Positions 55,597 to 63,957 are shown, numbered from the stretch's first letter. The stretch: DNA of 64,000 bases from Vibrio sp. RE86 (GCF_013114545.1 NZ_VTXI01000002.1:248001-312000), one strand, 5' to 3'. Notes: generated by a model not told the origin, from the sequence alone. Made by a program: numbers and translations.

Positions 55597-56433
55597 ATGG
55601 AAAATAAGGAAAAAGCGGACTACCGAACCTCTGAAGCCTTAAATGGTATCGAAGTAGTGAATGCGCAGTATAAAAAGCAGTCTTTCTCCAAGCATGTCCA
55701 CGAAAGCTATACCATTGGTGTGATTGAAGAGGGGGCACAACGCTTCTTTCGTAGCGGTGCCAATCATGTCGCGGGTAAAAACAGTATCATTTTGGTCAAT
55801 GCTGATGATGTCCATAACGGTGAAACCGCCACAGAAGGCGGTTGGCGTTACAAAGCTATTTACCCCACGGTTGAGCACTTTGACCTGATCTCCCAAGACT
55901 TTCTCGGTAACCACTCGCTTGTTCCATATTTTAAAAGTTCGGTCATTGAAGATGAGCAGTTGGCCAATCAACTAAGGCTTATCCATGATCAAATCGAAAT
56001 CGGTGCATCCAAACTGATGGTAGAGACGTTGCTTTGCTCGACCTTATTCTCTATCGCGAGTAAATACGGCAAAACACTTGAGCCGCCAAGTGATGTAGAT
56101 GGTTACCGAAAACGGCTGCTTCAAGCTAAAGAGTTTCTTGATGAATACCCAGAGGTCGATATCTCCTTAGATAGCTTGGCGGGCCTTACGGGGTACACCA
56201 AGTACCATTTTGTTCGCCAGTTCGGTCAGGAGTTTGGCATTTCGCCCCATGCTTATCAAATCCAAGCTCGGTTGCAAAAGTCTAAGGGCTTACTCAAAGC
56301 TGGCGTTGCCATTGCGGATGTGGCGAGCGATTGTGGCTTTCATGATCAAAGCCATTTCACGCGCCATTTTAAGAAAGCACTCGGAACAACGCCTAAACAT
56401 TTCCAGACACAAGCAACTTTGTACAAGAGCTAA
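55597..56433 (+). CDS. AraC-family regulator beside azlCD
   Basis: A 278-residue regulator with an N-terminal cupin-like sensor (FSKHVHESYTIGVIEEGAQRFFRSG) and a C-terminal double helix-turn-helix (LDSLAGLTGYTKYHFVRQFGQEFGISPHAYQIQARL and IADVASDCGFHDQSHFTRHFKKALGTTPK). The ATG at 55597 is chosen over the TTG frame opening at 55567. It is 53 bases upstream of azlC in the same direction and is the likely local regulator of the exporter. Confidence 0.88.
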   Translation: MENKEKADYRTSEALNGIEVVNAQYKKQSFSKHVHESYTIGVIEEGAQRFFRSGANHVAGKNSIILVNADDVHNGETATEGGWRYKAIYPTVEHFDLISQDFLGNHSLVPYFKSSVIEDEQLANQLRLIHDQIEIGASKLMVETLLCSTLFSIASKYGKTLEPPSDVDGYRKRLLQAKEFLDEYPEVDISLDSLAGLTGYTKYHFVRQFGQEFGISPHAYQIQARLQKSKGLLKAGVAIADVASDCGFHDQSHFTRHFKKALGTTPKHFQTQATLYKS

Positions 56434-56486
56434 ATAGCTATTCCAACTAACGTAACTTATCTAAGATGTTTACACCGAGATAAGTT

Positions 56487-57221
56487 ATGGATTCAAATTC
56501 GATGGTATTAAACCCCAAAGGGCGACAAGAGGCTCTTTCAACCGCGACGAGAGCGGCGATAGACATTTTCCCACTATGTGCTGCGGTTATTCCATGGGGT
56601 GTACTTTGTGGCTCTTTAGCAATACAAGTTGGTCTTACCCCGTTTCAAGCTCAGGCGTTATCGCTGTTTGTTTTTGCAGGTGCTGCGCAACTCGCCGCTA
56701 TTTCATTGATTGGCGCAGGTAGCCCAAGCCTGCCAATACTCTCATCTACTTTCGTTATTGGCTCTAGGCACCTTCTCTATTCTGCGGTGTTTCATGGTCA
56801 AGTAAAAAATCTTCCTTGGCACAAGCGCGCGATATTTGCATTTTTCTTAACCGATGAGATGTTTGCTATAACCAACGATTATATTGCTAAGCACAGAACA
56901 TTTAATTACCTATATGCGGTCTCTTCTGGGGTAACGTTTTATGTGATGTGGAACCTATCGACACTAGCAGGTATTGCGGCTGGACAAAGCATCCATGACC
57001 TAGAAGCGCTGGGTTTGGAGTTTGCTATCGCAGCGACGTTTATCGCCATCGTCATCCCTTCTATCAAGGATAAACCAATGTTCGCATCCGTCGTCGCCAG
57101 TGGTTTAACTGTCGTTGTGCTCGAAACACTAAATTTTGAGTATTCACTCATTGCAGCGACGATAGTCGGAATGGTGACAGGGTATGTTCTAGGTCAAAAA
57201 GGAGACAATCATGACGCTTAA
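56487..57221 (+). CDS. azlC: AzlC-family branched-chain amino-acid exporter, large subunit
   Basis: A 244-residue inner-membrane protein with about 6-7 helices. The AzlC signature is present as IPWGVLCGSLAIQVGLTPFQAQALSLFVFAGAAQLAAI and STFVIGSRHLLYSA. With AzlD it exports branched-chain amino acids or their analogues; in Bacillus this pair gives azaleucine resistance. The stop overlaps azlD by 11 bases. Confidence 0.92.
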   Translation: MDSNSMVLNPKGRQEALSTATRAAIDIFPLCAAVIPWGVLCGSLAIQVGLTPFQAQALSLFVFAGAAQLAAISLIGAGSPSLPILSSTFVIGSRHLLYSAVFHGQVKNLPWHKRAIFAFFLTDEMFAITNDYIAKHRTFNYLYAVSSGVTFYVMWNLSTLAGIAAGQSIHDLEALGLEFAIAATFIAIVIPSIKDKPMFASVVASGLTVVVLETLNFEYSLIAATIVGMVTGYVLGQKGDNHDA

Positions 57222-57534
57222 TCTCGAACTGCTTATTCTATTGATGGCCGCAATTACATTCAGTTGTCGTTATCTATTTTTCATGAATTCGTTACCCATT
57301 ACGCTAGGGCCCAAAGTGCAAGCTTTACTCAAATACACAGCCCCTTCGGTATTAACCGCAATGTGGGTGCCCATTGTATTTTTCGGTCATGAGACAATTG
57401 AGGAGAGTTTTATCACCAGCCCGTTTCTATATGCGGGCATACTGACGGTGATAGCCAGCCTGAAGATCAAAAATACGTTAGCGGTTGTGGTTATCGGTAT
57501 GAGCTCATTCTTATTGCTCCAGTGGTTAATCTAA
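57211..57534 (+). CDS. azlD: AzlD-family branched-chain amino-acid exporter, small subunit
   Basis: A 107-residue membrane protein with about four helices, the usual AzlD length, including FSCRYLFFMNSLPI and KYTAPSVLTAMWVPIVFF. It overlaps azlC and should form the export complex with it. A terminator follows, so the AraC-azlCD unit ends here. Confidence 0.9.
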   Translation: MTLNLELLILLMAAITFSCRYLFFMNSLPITLGPKVQALLKYTAPSVLTAMWVPIVFFGHETIEESFITSPFLYAGILTVIASLKIKNTLAVVVIGMSSFLLLQWLI

Positions 57535-57540
57535 ATATTT

Positions 57541-57572
57541 CAAGGCCCGAGTATCATGCTGGGGCTTTTTTT
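57541..57572 (+). terminator. Probable terminator of azlCD
   Basis: An AAGnCCC / GGGnCTT stem with a mismatch and a loop of about 12 bases is followed by seven T. It separates azlCD from the next operon. Confidence 0.7.
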
Positions 57573-57589
57573 GTATTCTGTTTCCCCCT

Positions 57590-57617
57590 TTGTTAAGTGC
57601 CTAGACCTACCTATAAA
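57590..57617 (+). promoter_or_regulatory. Predicted promoter of the dioxygenase operon
   Basis: TTGTTA (57590-57595) and TATAAA (57612-57617) are separated by 16 bp, leaving an 85-base leader before the dioxygenase ATG. No operator palindrome is obvious. Confidence 0.55.
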
Positions 57618-57706
57618 ATTAATTGATGAGTAATGAGTTTATTCAATTTTTCGAGATAAAAATTAATGGGTAATCTTCTCGTATCGCTTTTAACCAAGGA
57701 ACGACC

Positions 57707-58417
57707 ATGCGAGAAGAATACCCTTATGTCGATGGATGTAAGTTTATCGAAGGACAAGAACTGCTATCGGACATCAATCTAACACTGGATGACGTTGTTG
57801 GCTTCAGAGAGTTTTTTGATGACAACATTGCCTTAGACCCTTACTCGAACGTTCGAATTCGAGGAATGTTAAAGCTTGAATATGACTATATGTCTCGTGA
57901 TTTAAGCAAAGCTCAAGTACAGTCCTATTTTCAATCAGCGGACGCTAACAACTTGAATGGTGGTAGCGCTCGAACGTTTAATACCATCGACAGCCAGCTG
58001 TTAGCTCTGCCTATCTTTAAAGCCCTCTTTGCGAAGCATGAACCGCTTATCCGCCAATATTGTGAGCGCAATGATGTACCTAAAGCGCAGCTCAGTATTC
58101 ATTTCATTCGCTACCAAGCAAATAAAGGCGAAGCCTCGTACAGCTCTCCTGTTTGGCTTCATAAAGATGATGAACCTATTGTTTTTATTCACCTTGTCAA
58201 CTTAACAGATAATGCACTTGGCGCGGACAATGTGATTGCAGGTATGGATGACTTGCCGACCAAGGTGATCAGGCTAACCGAATTCATGGACTGCCTTATT
58301 GTCGACCCAAGTCTAAAACATGCCGTAACCCCAGTTGGCTCAAAATCTGGCGTGGCAAGACGTGACGTCATGTTAGTGAATTTAGAAGACCCTTCTCGCC
58401 AAGGAGGTTACGCATGA
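57707..58417 (+). CDS. 2-oxoglutarate/Fe(II) dioxygenase, probable amino-acid hydroxylase
   Basis: A 236-residue protein resembling the PF10014 family, which includes bacterial isoleucine dioxygenases (IDO) and the BsmA proteins. The iron ligands are visible as His152-x-Asp154 (WLHKDDEP) and His205 (LKHAVTP), with Arg218/Arg219 (VARRDVML) suited to bind 2-oxoglutarate. It probably hydroxylates a free aliphatic amino acid such as isoleucine; this is inferred from the family and from the downstream EamA exporter, a pairing also known for Bacillus IDO. An AAGGA sequence stands 7 bases before the ATG. The stop overlaps the next start (ATGA). Confidence 0.8.
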   Translation: MREEYPYVDGCKFIEGQELLSDINLTLDDVVGFREFFDDNIALDPYSNVRIRGMLKLEYDYMSRDLSKAQVQSYFQSADANNLNGGSARTFNTIDSQLLALPIFKALFAKHEPLIRQYCERNDVPKAQLSIHFIRYQANKGEASYSSPVWLHKDDEPIVFIHLVNLTDNALGADNVIAGMDDLPTKVIRLTEFMDCLIVDPSLKHAVTPVGSKSGVARRDVMLVNLEDPSRQGGYA

Positions 58418-59304
58418 AATACTCATCAGAGAGTGTAGGCAAAACCTATATGTTTATTGCCATGGTTCTATCAGGGACGATTGGTTACTTTGCTCTGGAA
58501 TCGAAACAAGCGGCAGAAAATATCGTTTTTGTCCGCTGTGTTCTGGGAGCACTAGCATTAGGAACTTACGCGTACTTTTTTAATAAGCTTCCAGAGAGAA
58601 AACAACTCGATTCACGCACGCTAATATTGCTACTTATAGGGGGAGTCACTTTAGTCTTTAACTGGCTTTTTTTGTTCAATGCTTATCAGTCTATCTCAAT
58701 TGGATTAACAACGGTGATCTATAATACGCAGCCGTTCTTTTTGTTGATTTTAGGTGCAGTTGTATTGAACGAGTCGATTCAAAGAGAACATGTGTTTTTA
58801 ATGCTTATCGCTTTTTCTGGCTTAACGATTATGGTTATGTCTGAGCCTCAGGCGGGTAGCTCTGTGAATGTGACGGGGGTTCTCCATTCATTATCGGCGG
58901 CGATTTTATATGCTCTTTCGACCATCTATACCAAGAAAGTCACCAATCTAGCGCCTGAGTTTATTGCAGTGACTCACCTCATTGTTGGCGCCGTAGTCTT
59001 TTCCTTTTTCATTGATGTGGACGCTTACTGGAACTATCCAGAAAGGAACATGAACCTTGTCATTTTGGGACTCGTTCATACGGGAATTATGTACATATTC
59101 CTCTATGGCGCTTATGAGAAAACATCGGTTGCGAGTCTAGCGGTGATCTCATTTGTATACCCAATTGTCGCGCTCATGATTGATGTGATTGTTTACGACT
59201 TAACACTTTCATTTCAGGCAATGCTTGGCACAACAATCATGTTGGGTTCTATCGTTGCTTACAACCTAAACCTATTCTCACGCAGGAGGCTAAAGAATGC
59301 TTAA
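58414..59304 (+). CDS. EamA/RhtA-type DMT transporter, probable amino-acid exporter
   Basis: A 296-residue inner-membrane protein with ten predicted helices in two EamA repeats (IGLTTVIYNTQPFFLLILGAVVLNE and TSVASLAVISFVYPIVALMIDVIVYD mark corresponding helix pairs). Such proteins export amino acids or metabolites. Translational overlap with the dioxygenase (ATGA) and with the ferredoxin gene (8 bases) ties it to the pathway, most likely for export of the product. Confidence 0.85.
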   Translation: MKYSSESVGKTYMFIAMVLSGTIGYFALESKQAAENIVFVRCVLGALALGTYAYFFNKLPERKQLDSRTLILLLIGGVTLVFNWLFLFNAYQSISIGLTTVIYNTQPFFLLILGAVVLNESIQREHVFLMLIAFSGLTIMVMSEPQAGSSVNVTGVLHSLSAAILYALSTIYTKKVTNLAPEFIAVTHLIVGAVVFSFFIDVDAYWNYPERNMNLVILGLVHTGIMYIFLYGAYEKTSVASLAVISFVYPIVALMIDVIVYDLTLSFQAMLGTTIMLGSIVAYNLNLFSRRRLKNA

Positions 59305-59542
59305 ATGGCTATTTGGTGAAGAGGTAACCATCCAATTTCGAGGCCAAAAAATTAAGGGGTCGACTAAAAAAACAATATTGCACTCCGTCATCGAAAATAA
59401 AACAACAATAAGACATAACTGTGGTTCTGGTGTTTGTGGGCAATGCGCCGTCAAAGTAATCACAGGTGAAATAGATAGCCCAACAAAAATTACGCTTGCT
59501 TGCCAAACATACCCTAAATCAAACATCACAATTGAACAGTAG
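59297..59542 (+). CDS. Plant-type [2Fe-2S] ferredoxin
   Basis: An 81-residue ferredoxin with cluster ligands Cys42, Cys47, Cys50 (NCGSGVCGQC) and Cys69 (LACQ), the plant-type pattern. It probably supplies electrons to the membrane desaturase encoded 7 bases downstream. No ferredoxin reductase gene is in the operon, so a host reductase would be needed. Confidence 0.92.
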   Translation: MLKWLFGEEVTIQFRGQKIKGSTKKTILHSVIENKTTIRHNCGSGVCGQCAVKVITGEIDSPTKITLACQTYPKSNITIEQ

Positions 59543-59549
59543 GCAAAAA

Positions 59550-60671
59550 ATGGATTTTACTCACAACGTCATTGGCAACACCAAACAATCTCAATTGATT
59601 CGAGACTCATACGATAACAGTCTTATTCCCAATCGATTATCGACTTGGCTAACAGGTAAAGCGCACTCGACTCATAGTGCCAATACCTTACTGACTTGGT
59701 GGACTTATACCTTTGGTATTATTGGGGCGTATATCGCCGCAGTAGGCACGTTAATTTATGTCGACTCATTGGTTTATCAAGGGATCGCGAGTCTAGTGGT
59801 ACTGGCATTGTCACGTCGTATGACGGCCGTCATCCTTCATCAAGCGGTGCACAATCGTCTGTCTGGCGTAGAGTTCGTCGACAAAATGATTGGCGAGGTG
59901 TGTTCAATACTGACCATAAGTCAGGGCTATAAAAGTTATCAGGACGATCATTGTGGTTCACATCACTCTCCGGAGACATTCGCAACGGCTGAAGACCCAA
60001 TCATCATGTTCATGAAAAAAAGTGGCCTGGATGAGAAACAGACCAAACAAGATGTCGTATTAGGTTTTCTAACGTGTTTACTTTCACCTAAGTTTCATCT
60101 GGGATTTTTAGCGAAAAGGTTAGGTCATAACTTATCGTTTTCTAACCCGATCAGAACCTCGGTTGTGTTGGCTACGTTAATGGGTATAAGCACGCTGTTT
60201 TATCTACACGGTAGTGTCTTGGGGGCTGTGATGTTTGTGGCCGCCTTAGTTGTCGGCTATCAGATAAGTGCATTTGTCGAAATCTGTAGCGAGCACCTAT
60301 GGTACGGAAATTCAGAGGAAATCCGAAATACACCGTATTTCTATGCTGATATTTCTTGGGGGCGCTTTTGTGGGCTGCCTTACCCGACGAAATTGAGCAA
60401 TGTTCCTATGTGGTATTTCCTGAACATTTTCTATCACTTACCTGTTCGTCTGTTTATTTTGGTTGGAGACCTACCGCAACATGATTTCCATCACAGACAC
60501 CCGATCGTGACCAACTGGCTCAATGCCGCAGAGCTTAGAAACCATGCGTTGGGAGAACTGCGAGATAACGAACCTGAGTACATTGATATTTGGGGCCTGC
60601 ACACTGCTTTAAATCATGTGTTTGACCAACTTTCTACTCAATCAAACTATCGTTATGCGTCGGGATACTAG
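59550..60671 (+). CDS. Membrane di-iron fatty-acid-desaturase-like oxygenase
   Basis: A 373-residue membrane protein of the fatty acid desaturase superfamily. The three His clusters are H97xxxH101 (HQAVH), H134xxxH138H139 (HCGSHH) and H311xxH314H315xH317 (HDFHHRH), which bind the di-iron centre. Membrane segments lie near 53-90 and 205-245. Members act on lipids, but some desaturate or hydroxylate amino-acid-derived small molecules, such as the rhizobitoxine desaturase. The operon context favours the latter but does not prove it. The ATG at 59550, 6 bases after AGG, is chosen over the extension to 59496, which overlaps the ferredoxin gene. Confidence 0.85.
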   Translation: MDFTHNVIGNTKQSQLIRDSYDNSLIPNRLSTWLTGKAHSTHSANTLLTWWTYTFGIIGAYIAAVGTLIYVDSLVYQGIASLVVLALSRRMTAVILHQAVHNRLSGVEFVDKMIGEVCSILTISQGYKSYQDDHCGSHHSPETFATAEDPIIMFMKKSGLDEKQTKQDVVLGFLTCLLSPKFHLGFLAKRLGHNLSFSNPIRTSVVLATLMGISTLFYLHGSVLGAVMFVAALVVGYQISAFVEICSEHLWYGNSEEIRNTPYFYADISWGRFCGLPYPTKLSNVPMWYFLNIFYHLPVRLFILVGDLPQHDFHHRHPIVTNWLNAAELRNHALGELRDNEPEYIDIWGLHTALNHVFDQLSTQSNYRYASGY

Positions 60672-60679
60672 GAATGATT

Positions 60680-62170
60680 ATGCACACACAAACAACCATT
60701 GCTCATCGGTTACAGACTTCACCCGTGCTGGACTACATCACGCCTACAGCGACTCAAAAAATGGAGTGTTTATCCCGAGAGTTACACAACGATATTTTCT
60801 TAAAGCGAGAAGACCATAATACGGTCAACTCTTTTAAGATCAGAGGCGCTTTTCAGAAAATTACGTCACTTTCGCCCCAATCACAAAGCTTGGGAGTGGT
60901 GGCGGCTTCGGCGGGGAATCATGCTCAAGGGGTTGCTAAGGTATGCTCTGAACTCAACATAGCCGCCACCATTGTAATGCCAGAGACCACCCCAAAAATC
61001 AAAGTGGATGGTGTACGTAAATTTGGTGCTAACGTCATTTTGCATGGTAATACGTTTGATGAATCCAATCAGTATGCTAAGCATCTCGCAGAGACCAAGC
61101 GCATTGAATTTATTCACCCTTTTGATGATATGGAAGTGATATTGGGGCAAGGCACTGTCGGGGTCGAACTTGTCGAACAGGTGCAAGACTTGGACTACGT
61201 TTTTGTTCAAGTCGGTGGGGGTGGTTTGGCAGCTGGTATGGCGCTGGCTATCAATGAACTCAGCCCCCAAACGAAAGTCATTGCCGTTGAACCCGAGGGA
61301 GCTCAAAGCTTGGGAGCGTCATTGACTGCTGGGAAAGTGGTTAAATTGGATCGAGTATGCGGCTTTTCTGACGGGGTGGCTGTTCAGCAGATGGGAGAGG
61401 TGACGTTCAACATTTGTCAGTCACTTATCGATGATTACGTTACTGTGAGCAAAGATGAAGTCTGCTCTGCAATCCAATTGGTTCATCGAGATACGCGCGC
61501 AATCCCTGAAGCGAGTGGGGCGGTTGGCCTTGCAGGGGCTAAAAAGTATATGGATCAGCACAATCTACAAGGGAAGAAAATCGGCGCTATCTTGTCTGGA
61601 AGTAATATTAGCTTTGAGAAGTTAGAGTATGTTGCTCAGCGATGCAACTTGGGGCTGATGACCGAGAAACTGATCTCTGTTGAACTACCTGAAAAACAGG
61701 GTGAACTAACGAAGTTATTGACTCTACTTGAAGATGTGAACATTAGCGAACTGCAGTACCGAATTGATAAGTACAGCAAGGCGCACCTATTAATCAGCTA
61801 TTTCTCTCATGATATTGATTTGAACTTGAGTAAATTATCGCAACTCTCGAAGGCAGGCTATCGCGTATCTGACATTGCAGAACAATCGATAGATAAGTCG
61901 CATTACCGCTTTATGATGGCGATGTCAGGAAAGCGTTACCCACTGGAGCAAGAGACTTTCTACAATCTAAAGTTTCCTGAAAAGCGAGGTACTTTACTGT
62001 CGGTGTTAAATACCTTGTTTGAAGGGAGCTCGATAACAGCGCTTAACTATAGGAATGACGGCTCAAGCTCATGCAGTTTATTGTTGGGGGTTCTCGGTAA
62101 TGGTCAGTGCCTTGATCAACGATCTCTGCACTCGCTTTCTTGTCACGTTGACGAAGTGACGACTCTGTAG
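60680..62170 (+). CDS. IlvA-like threonine dehydratase (biosynthetic form)
   Basis: A 496-residue PLP enzyme that would deaminate threonine to 2-oxobutyrate. The PLP lysine is Lys53 in VNSFKIRGA, and the phosphate loop is VGGGGLAAG. The two C-terminal ACT-like regions (about 340-415 and 430-495: LPEKQGELTKLL, FPEKRGTLLSVL) are those of the isoleucine-regulated biosynthetic IlvA, not the short catabolic enzyme. AGGA lies 6 bases before the ATG at 60680, whereas it abuts the ATG at 60674. Being in an oxygenase/exporter operon rather than with ilv genes, it may supply the precursor, or act as a feedback-insensitive copy that gives self-tolerance. Confidence 0.87.
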   Translation: MHTQTTIAHRLQTSPVLDYITPTATQKMECLSRELHNDIFLKREDHNTVNSFKIRGAFQKITSLSPQSQSLGVVAASAGNHAQGVAKVCSELNIAATIVMPETTPKIKVDGVRKFGANVILHGNTFDESNQYAKHLAETKRIEFIHPFDDMEVILGQGTVGVELVEQVQDLDYVFVQVGGGGLAAGMALAINELSPQTKVIAVEPEGAQSLGASLTAGKVVKLDRVCGFSDGVAVQQMGEVTFNICQSLIDDYVTVSKDEVCSAIQLVHRDTRAIPEASGAVGLAGAKKYMDQHNLQGKKIGAILSGSNISFEKLEYVAQRCNLGLMTEKLISVELPEKQGELTKLLTLLEDVNISELQYRIDKYSKAHLLISYFSHDIDLNLSKLSQLSKAGYRVSDIAEQSIDKSHYRFMMAMSGKRYPLEQETFYNLKFPEKRGTLLSVLNTLFEGSSITALNYRNDGSSSCSLLLGVLGNGQCLDQRSLHSLSCHVDEVTTL

Positions 62171-62185
62171 CTACCCAATCATGGA

Positions 62186-62219
62186 AGCGACTAGGCCTGT
62201 TAGAGCCTAGTCGCTTTTT
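62186..62219. terminator. Terminator of the dioxygenase operon, convergent with LysR gene
   Basis: The stem AGCGACTAGGC / GCCTAGTCGCT with an 8-base loop is followed by TTTTT. It lies between converging genes and reads best on the plus strand. Confidence 0.92.
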
Positions 62220-62220
62220 C

Positions 62221-63096
62221 TCAGGAAGATTGGAAAAACGAGGTTAATTCGGCAATGAATTCTCGTTTCTTAAACCCGTCAGCCATCTTTAGGTGAACAT
62301 CAATACTGAGTAAATCTGGCAAGCCATGCTCTTTTCCCAAAACGTACAGCTCGTCATCAAGCATCTTATCCAAAATGACTCCGATACCTAATCCACTCTT
62401 AATCGCTTCAATGTTTTGCTGCCAATTGAAAGATTGAAATGCGATGTGATAAGGCACTGCCATAAGTTGAAGGCTGTGCTCTAGACTGATCCTCGGTATA
62501 CATCCCTCCTGAAATACCACCAGCGGTAGTCGGGAAGCGAGGTCGTTTATATTGTTTGTGTGGCTGACCCAGATCAGTTGGGTACTGTAGAGATAATAGG
62601 AGTCGGTATCTTCGTGCTCTAAATTGGTATGTAAACGTTTTTGGAAAAAGAGATCGATCGTGCCACCGGTAAAATGCTTGTTGTGATTTTCATTTTTGTC
62701 GACCACAAAAGAGATAAGGTAGTTGGGAAAGTGCCTCTGAGTGATTTCACGTAGGGCGAGGATCTCTTTATGACCTAAATCATCTGGGATACCAAATCTA
62801 AGGGTCTTAGCTGGGGGCAATAACAGTGATTCAACGCCCTCTAATAGTTTGACCGCATTTTGATAGATGTCGTGAGCTCGTTCAGTCTTAACGAGTAGCT
62901 TACCCGTGCTGCGTTTGAACAGGGCGCAGTCGAGTTGGTCTTCAAGCTTTTTTAAAGAGAGCGTGACAGCAGATTGAGTCTTGCATAACTCTGCAGCTGC
63001 TTTGGTGATGTTTTCGTTCTCATAGACCGAGGCGAAGCAGCGAAGCTGCTCTAAGGTGACCTTTTTACTGTTTAGAAATGTTCTTTTCATGTCCAT
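62221..63096 (-). CDS. LysR-family regulator convergent with the dioxygenase operon
   Basis: A 291-residue LysR regulator. The winged helix-turn-helix (VTLEQLRCFASVYENENITKAAAELCKTQSAVTLSLKKLEDQLDCALFKR) is followed by a substrate-binding domain. It ends one base beyond the shared terminator and is transcribed toward the operon, so it is not the usual divergent arrangement. It may still regulate it, or act elsewhere. Starts at 63096 and 63090 (MDM) are both possible. Confidence 0.88.
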   Translation of the reverse strand: MDMKRTFLNSKKVTLEQLRCFASVYENENITKAAAELCKTQSAVTLSLKKLEDQLDCALFKRSTGKLLVKTERAHDIYQNAVKLLEGVESLLLPPAKTLRFGIPDDLGHKEILALREITQRHFPNYLISFVVDKNENHNKHFTGGTIDLFFQKRLHTNLEHEDTDSYYLYSTQLIWVSHTNNINDLASRLPLVVFQEGCIPRISLEHSLQLMAVPYHIAFQSFNWQQNIEAIKSGLGIGVILDKMLDDELYVLGKEHGLPDLLSIDVHLKMADGFKKREFIAELTSFFQSS

Positions 63097-63245
63097 CCAT
63101 TGAAGTCACACTAACGTTAGCTAGTTCCTAAAGCTGAGTGTGATTATTCCATACTGCGTTTGGTTGAATATTACTATGTTTCACATAGAGTTAGAAAAGA
63201 CAATTGGAAATAAGATATTCGTGAAGTGACTCGAACCAAGCGTCT

Positions 63246-63599
63246 CTAATCAGTCCAAAACATCGATTTAGGGTCTTTGTCGACCTCTCTCATAATTGCG
63301 GTGAGGTCGCTGCTTTGGGCAAGGAATGGGTAAGGTAGCCACCTGTCTGAGTCTGATTCATGTGGCAAAAACAGTTGCCATTGATTGGTATCATGGCTCC
63401 ACAATACCTTGGCGATAGGGTTCATATAGTCGCAATGGCTAGAGTCGAGCAGAAAGTGCTGTTTGATAAACACAACACCATCTGGCAGGGGTTCATAACT
63501 GGCTTTCCCTAATTCGGCAGGTGTGCTTTGATTACGCTGCTTACATATTAGCTGCGCTCTGCTTTCGACTTGACGCTGTAACAAACTCACTAAACCCAT
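63246..63599 (-). CDS. Small cytoplasmic protein, probably DUF3024
   Basis: A 117-residue soluble protein (MGLVSLLQRQVESRAQLICKQ start; VLWSHDTNQWQLFLPHESDSDRW and a C-terminal DPKSMFWTD). The pattern of an N-terminal helix, a beta-rich middle with KVLWS/WQLF and a terminal FWxD recalls the DUF3024 proteins common in vibrios. The function is unknown. It is upstream of the LysR gene in the same direction, 149 bases apart. Confidence 0.65.
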   Translation of the reverse strand: MGLVSLLQRQVESRAQLICKQRNQSTPAELGKASYEPLPDGVVFIKQHFLLDSSHCDYMNPIAKVLWSHDTNQWQLFLPHESDSDRWLPYPFLAQSSDLTAIMREVDKDPKSMFWTD

Positions 63600-63923
63600 T
63601 GGAATCTCTCTGACGGTTCACTTTGCTATAAGAATAGTAGGTGTAACCACATAGGTTGTCTGTATGGCTATTTCACAAAATGAAGACTTGATGATGTTGC
63701 CTCTCCGCCAACCTTGGTATTTAGATAACGAAAAGTTTGTTTTGGTGTTTTAGCATTTTATTCTTCGATAAAATCTCAATGCCAATCCCAACTGTTTCAG
63801 TTGACGCTAATATAGATATATCAGCTTCTCGCTGTGGGATTGTGAAACGTTTAACGTAGGGGCGTTACTCGTAGTGTGGCTCCCGAATGTACATATACCC
63901 TCCTGATGTACATCAATCCTTTC
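63600..63923 (+). other. Gene-poor stretch before a plus-strand terminator
   Basis: About 325 bases with no ORF over 60 codons. It has an extended -10 sequence (TGCTATAAG, 63624-63632) pointing right and a 29-codon ORF at 63664. The rest shows nothing I recognise. The terminator at 63924 implies some plus-strand transcript here, perhaps a small RNA or a short gene. Confidence 0.4.
63664..63753 (+). CDS. Possible 29-residue small ORF
   Basis: ATG to TAG with a protein-like sequence beginning MAISQNEDLMMLPLRQPWYL. AGG lies 8 bases upstream and the extended -10 sequence about 30 bases upstream. Short length makes it uncertain. Confidence 0.3.
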   Translation: MAISQNEDLMMLPLRQPWYLDNEKFVLVF

Positions 63924-63957
63924 ACCGGAGTCTCGTGTTTCTGACTCCGGTTTTTTT
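63924..63957 (+). terminator. Strong plus-strand terminator without recognised gene
   Basis: The stem ACCGGAGTC / GACTCCGGT with a 10-base loop is followed by seven T. On the minus strand it lacks a T-run, so it terminates a rightward transcript that is not explained by any gene here. Confidence 0.85.

Noticed and set aside
60881..61306. 141-residue minus-strand ORF inside the IlvA-like gene
   Set aside because: Antisense to a gene with clear motifs and an operon position.
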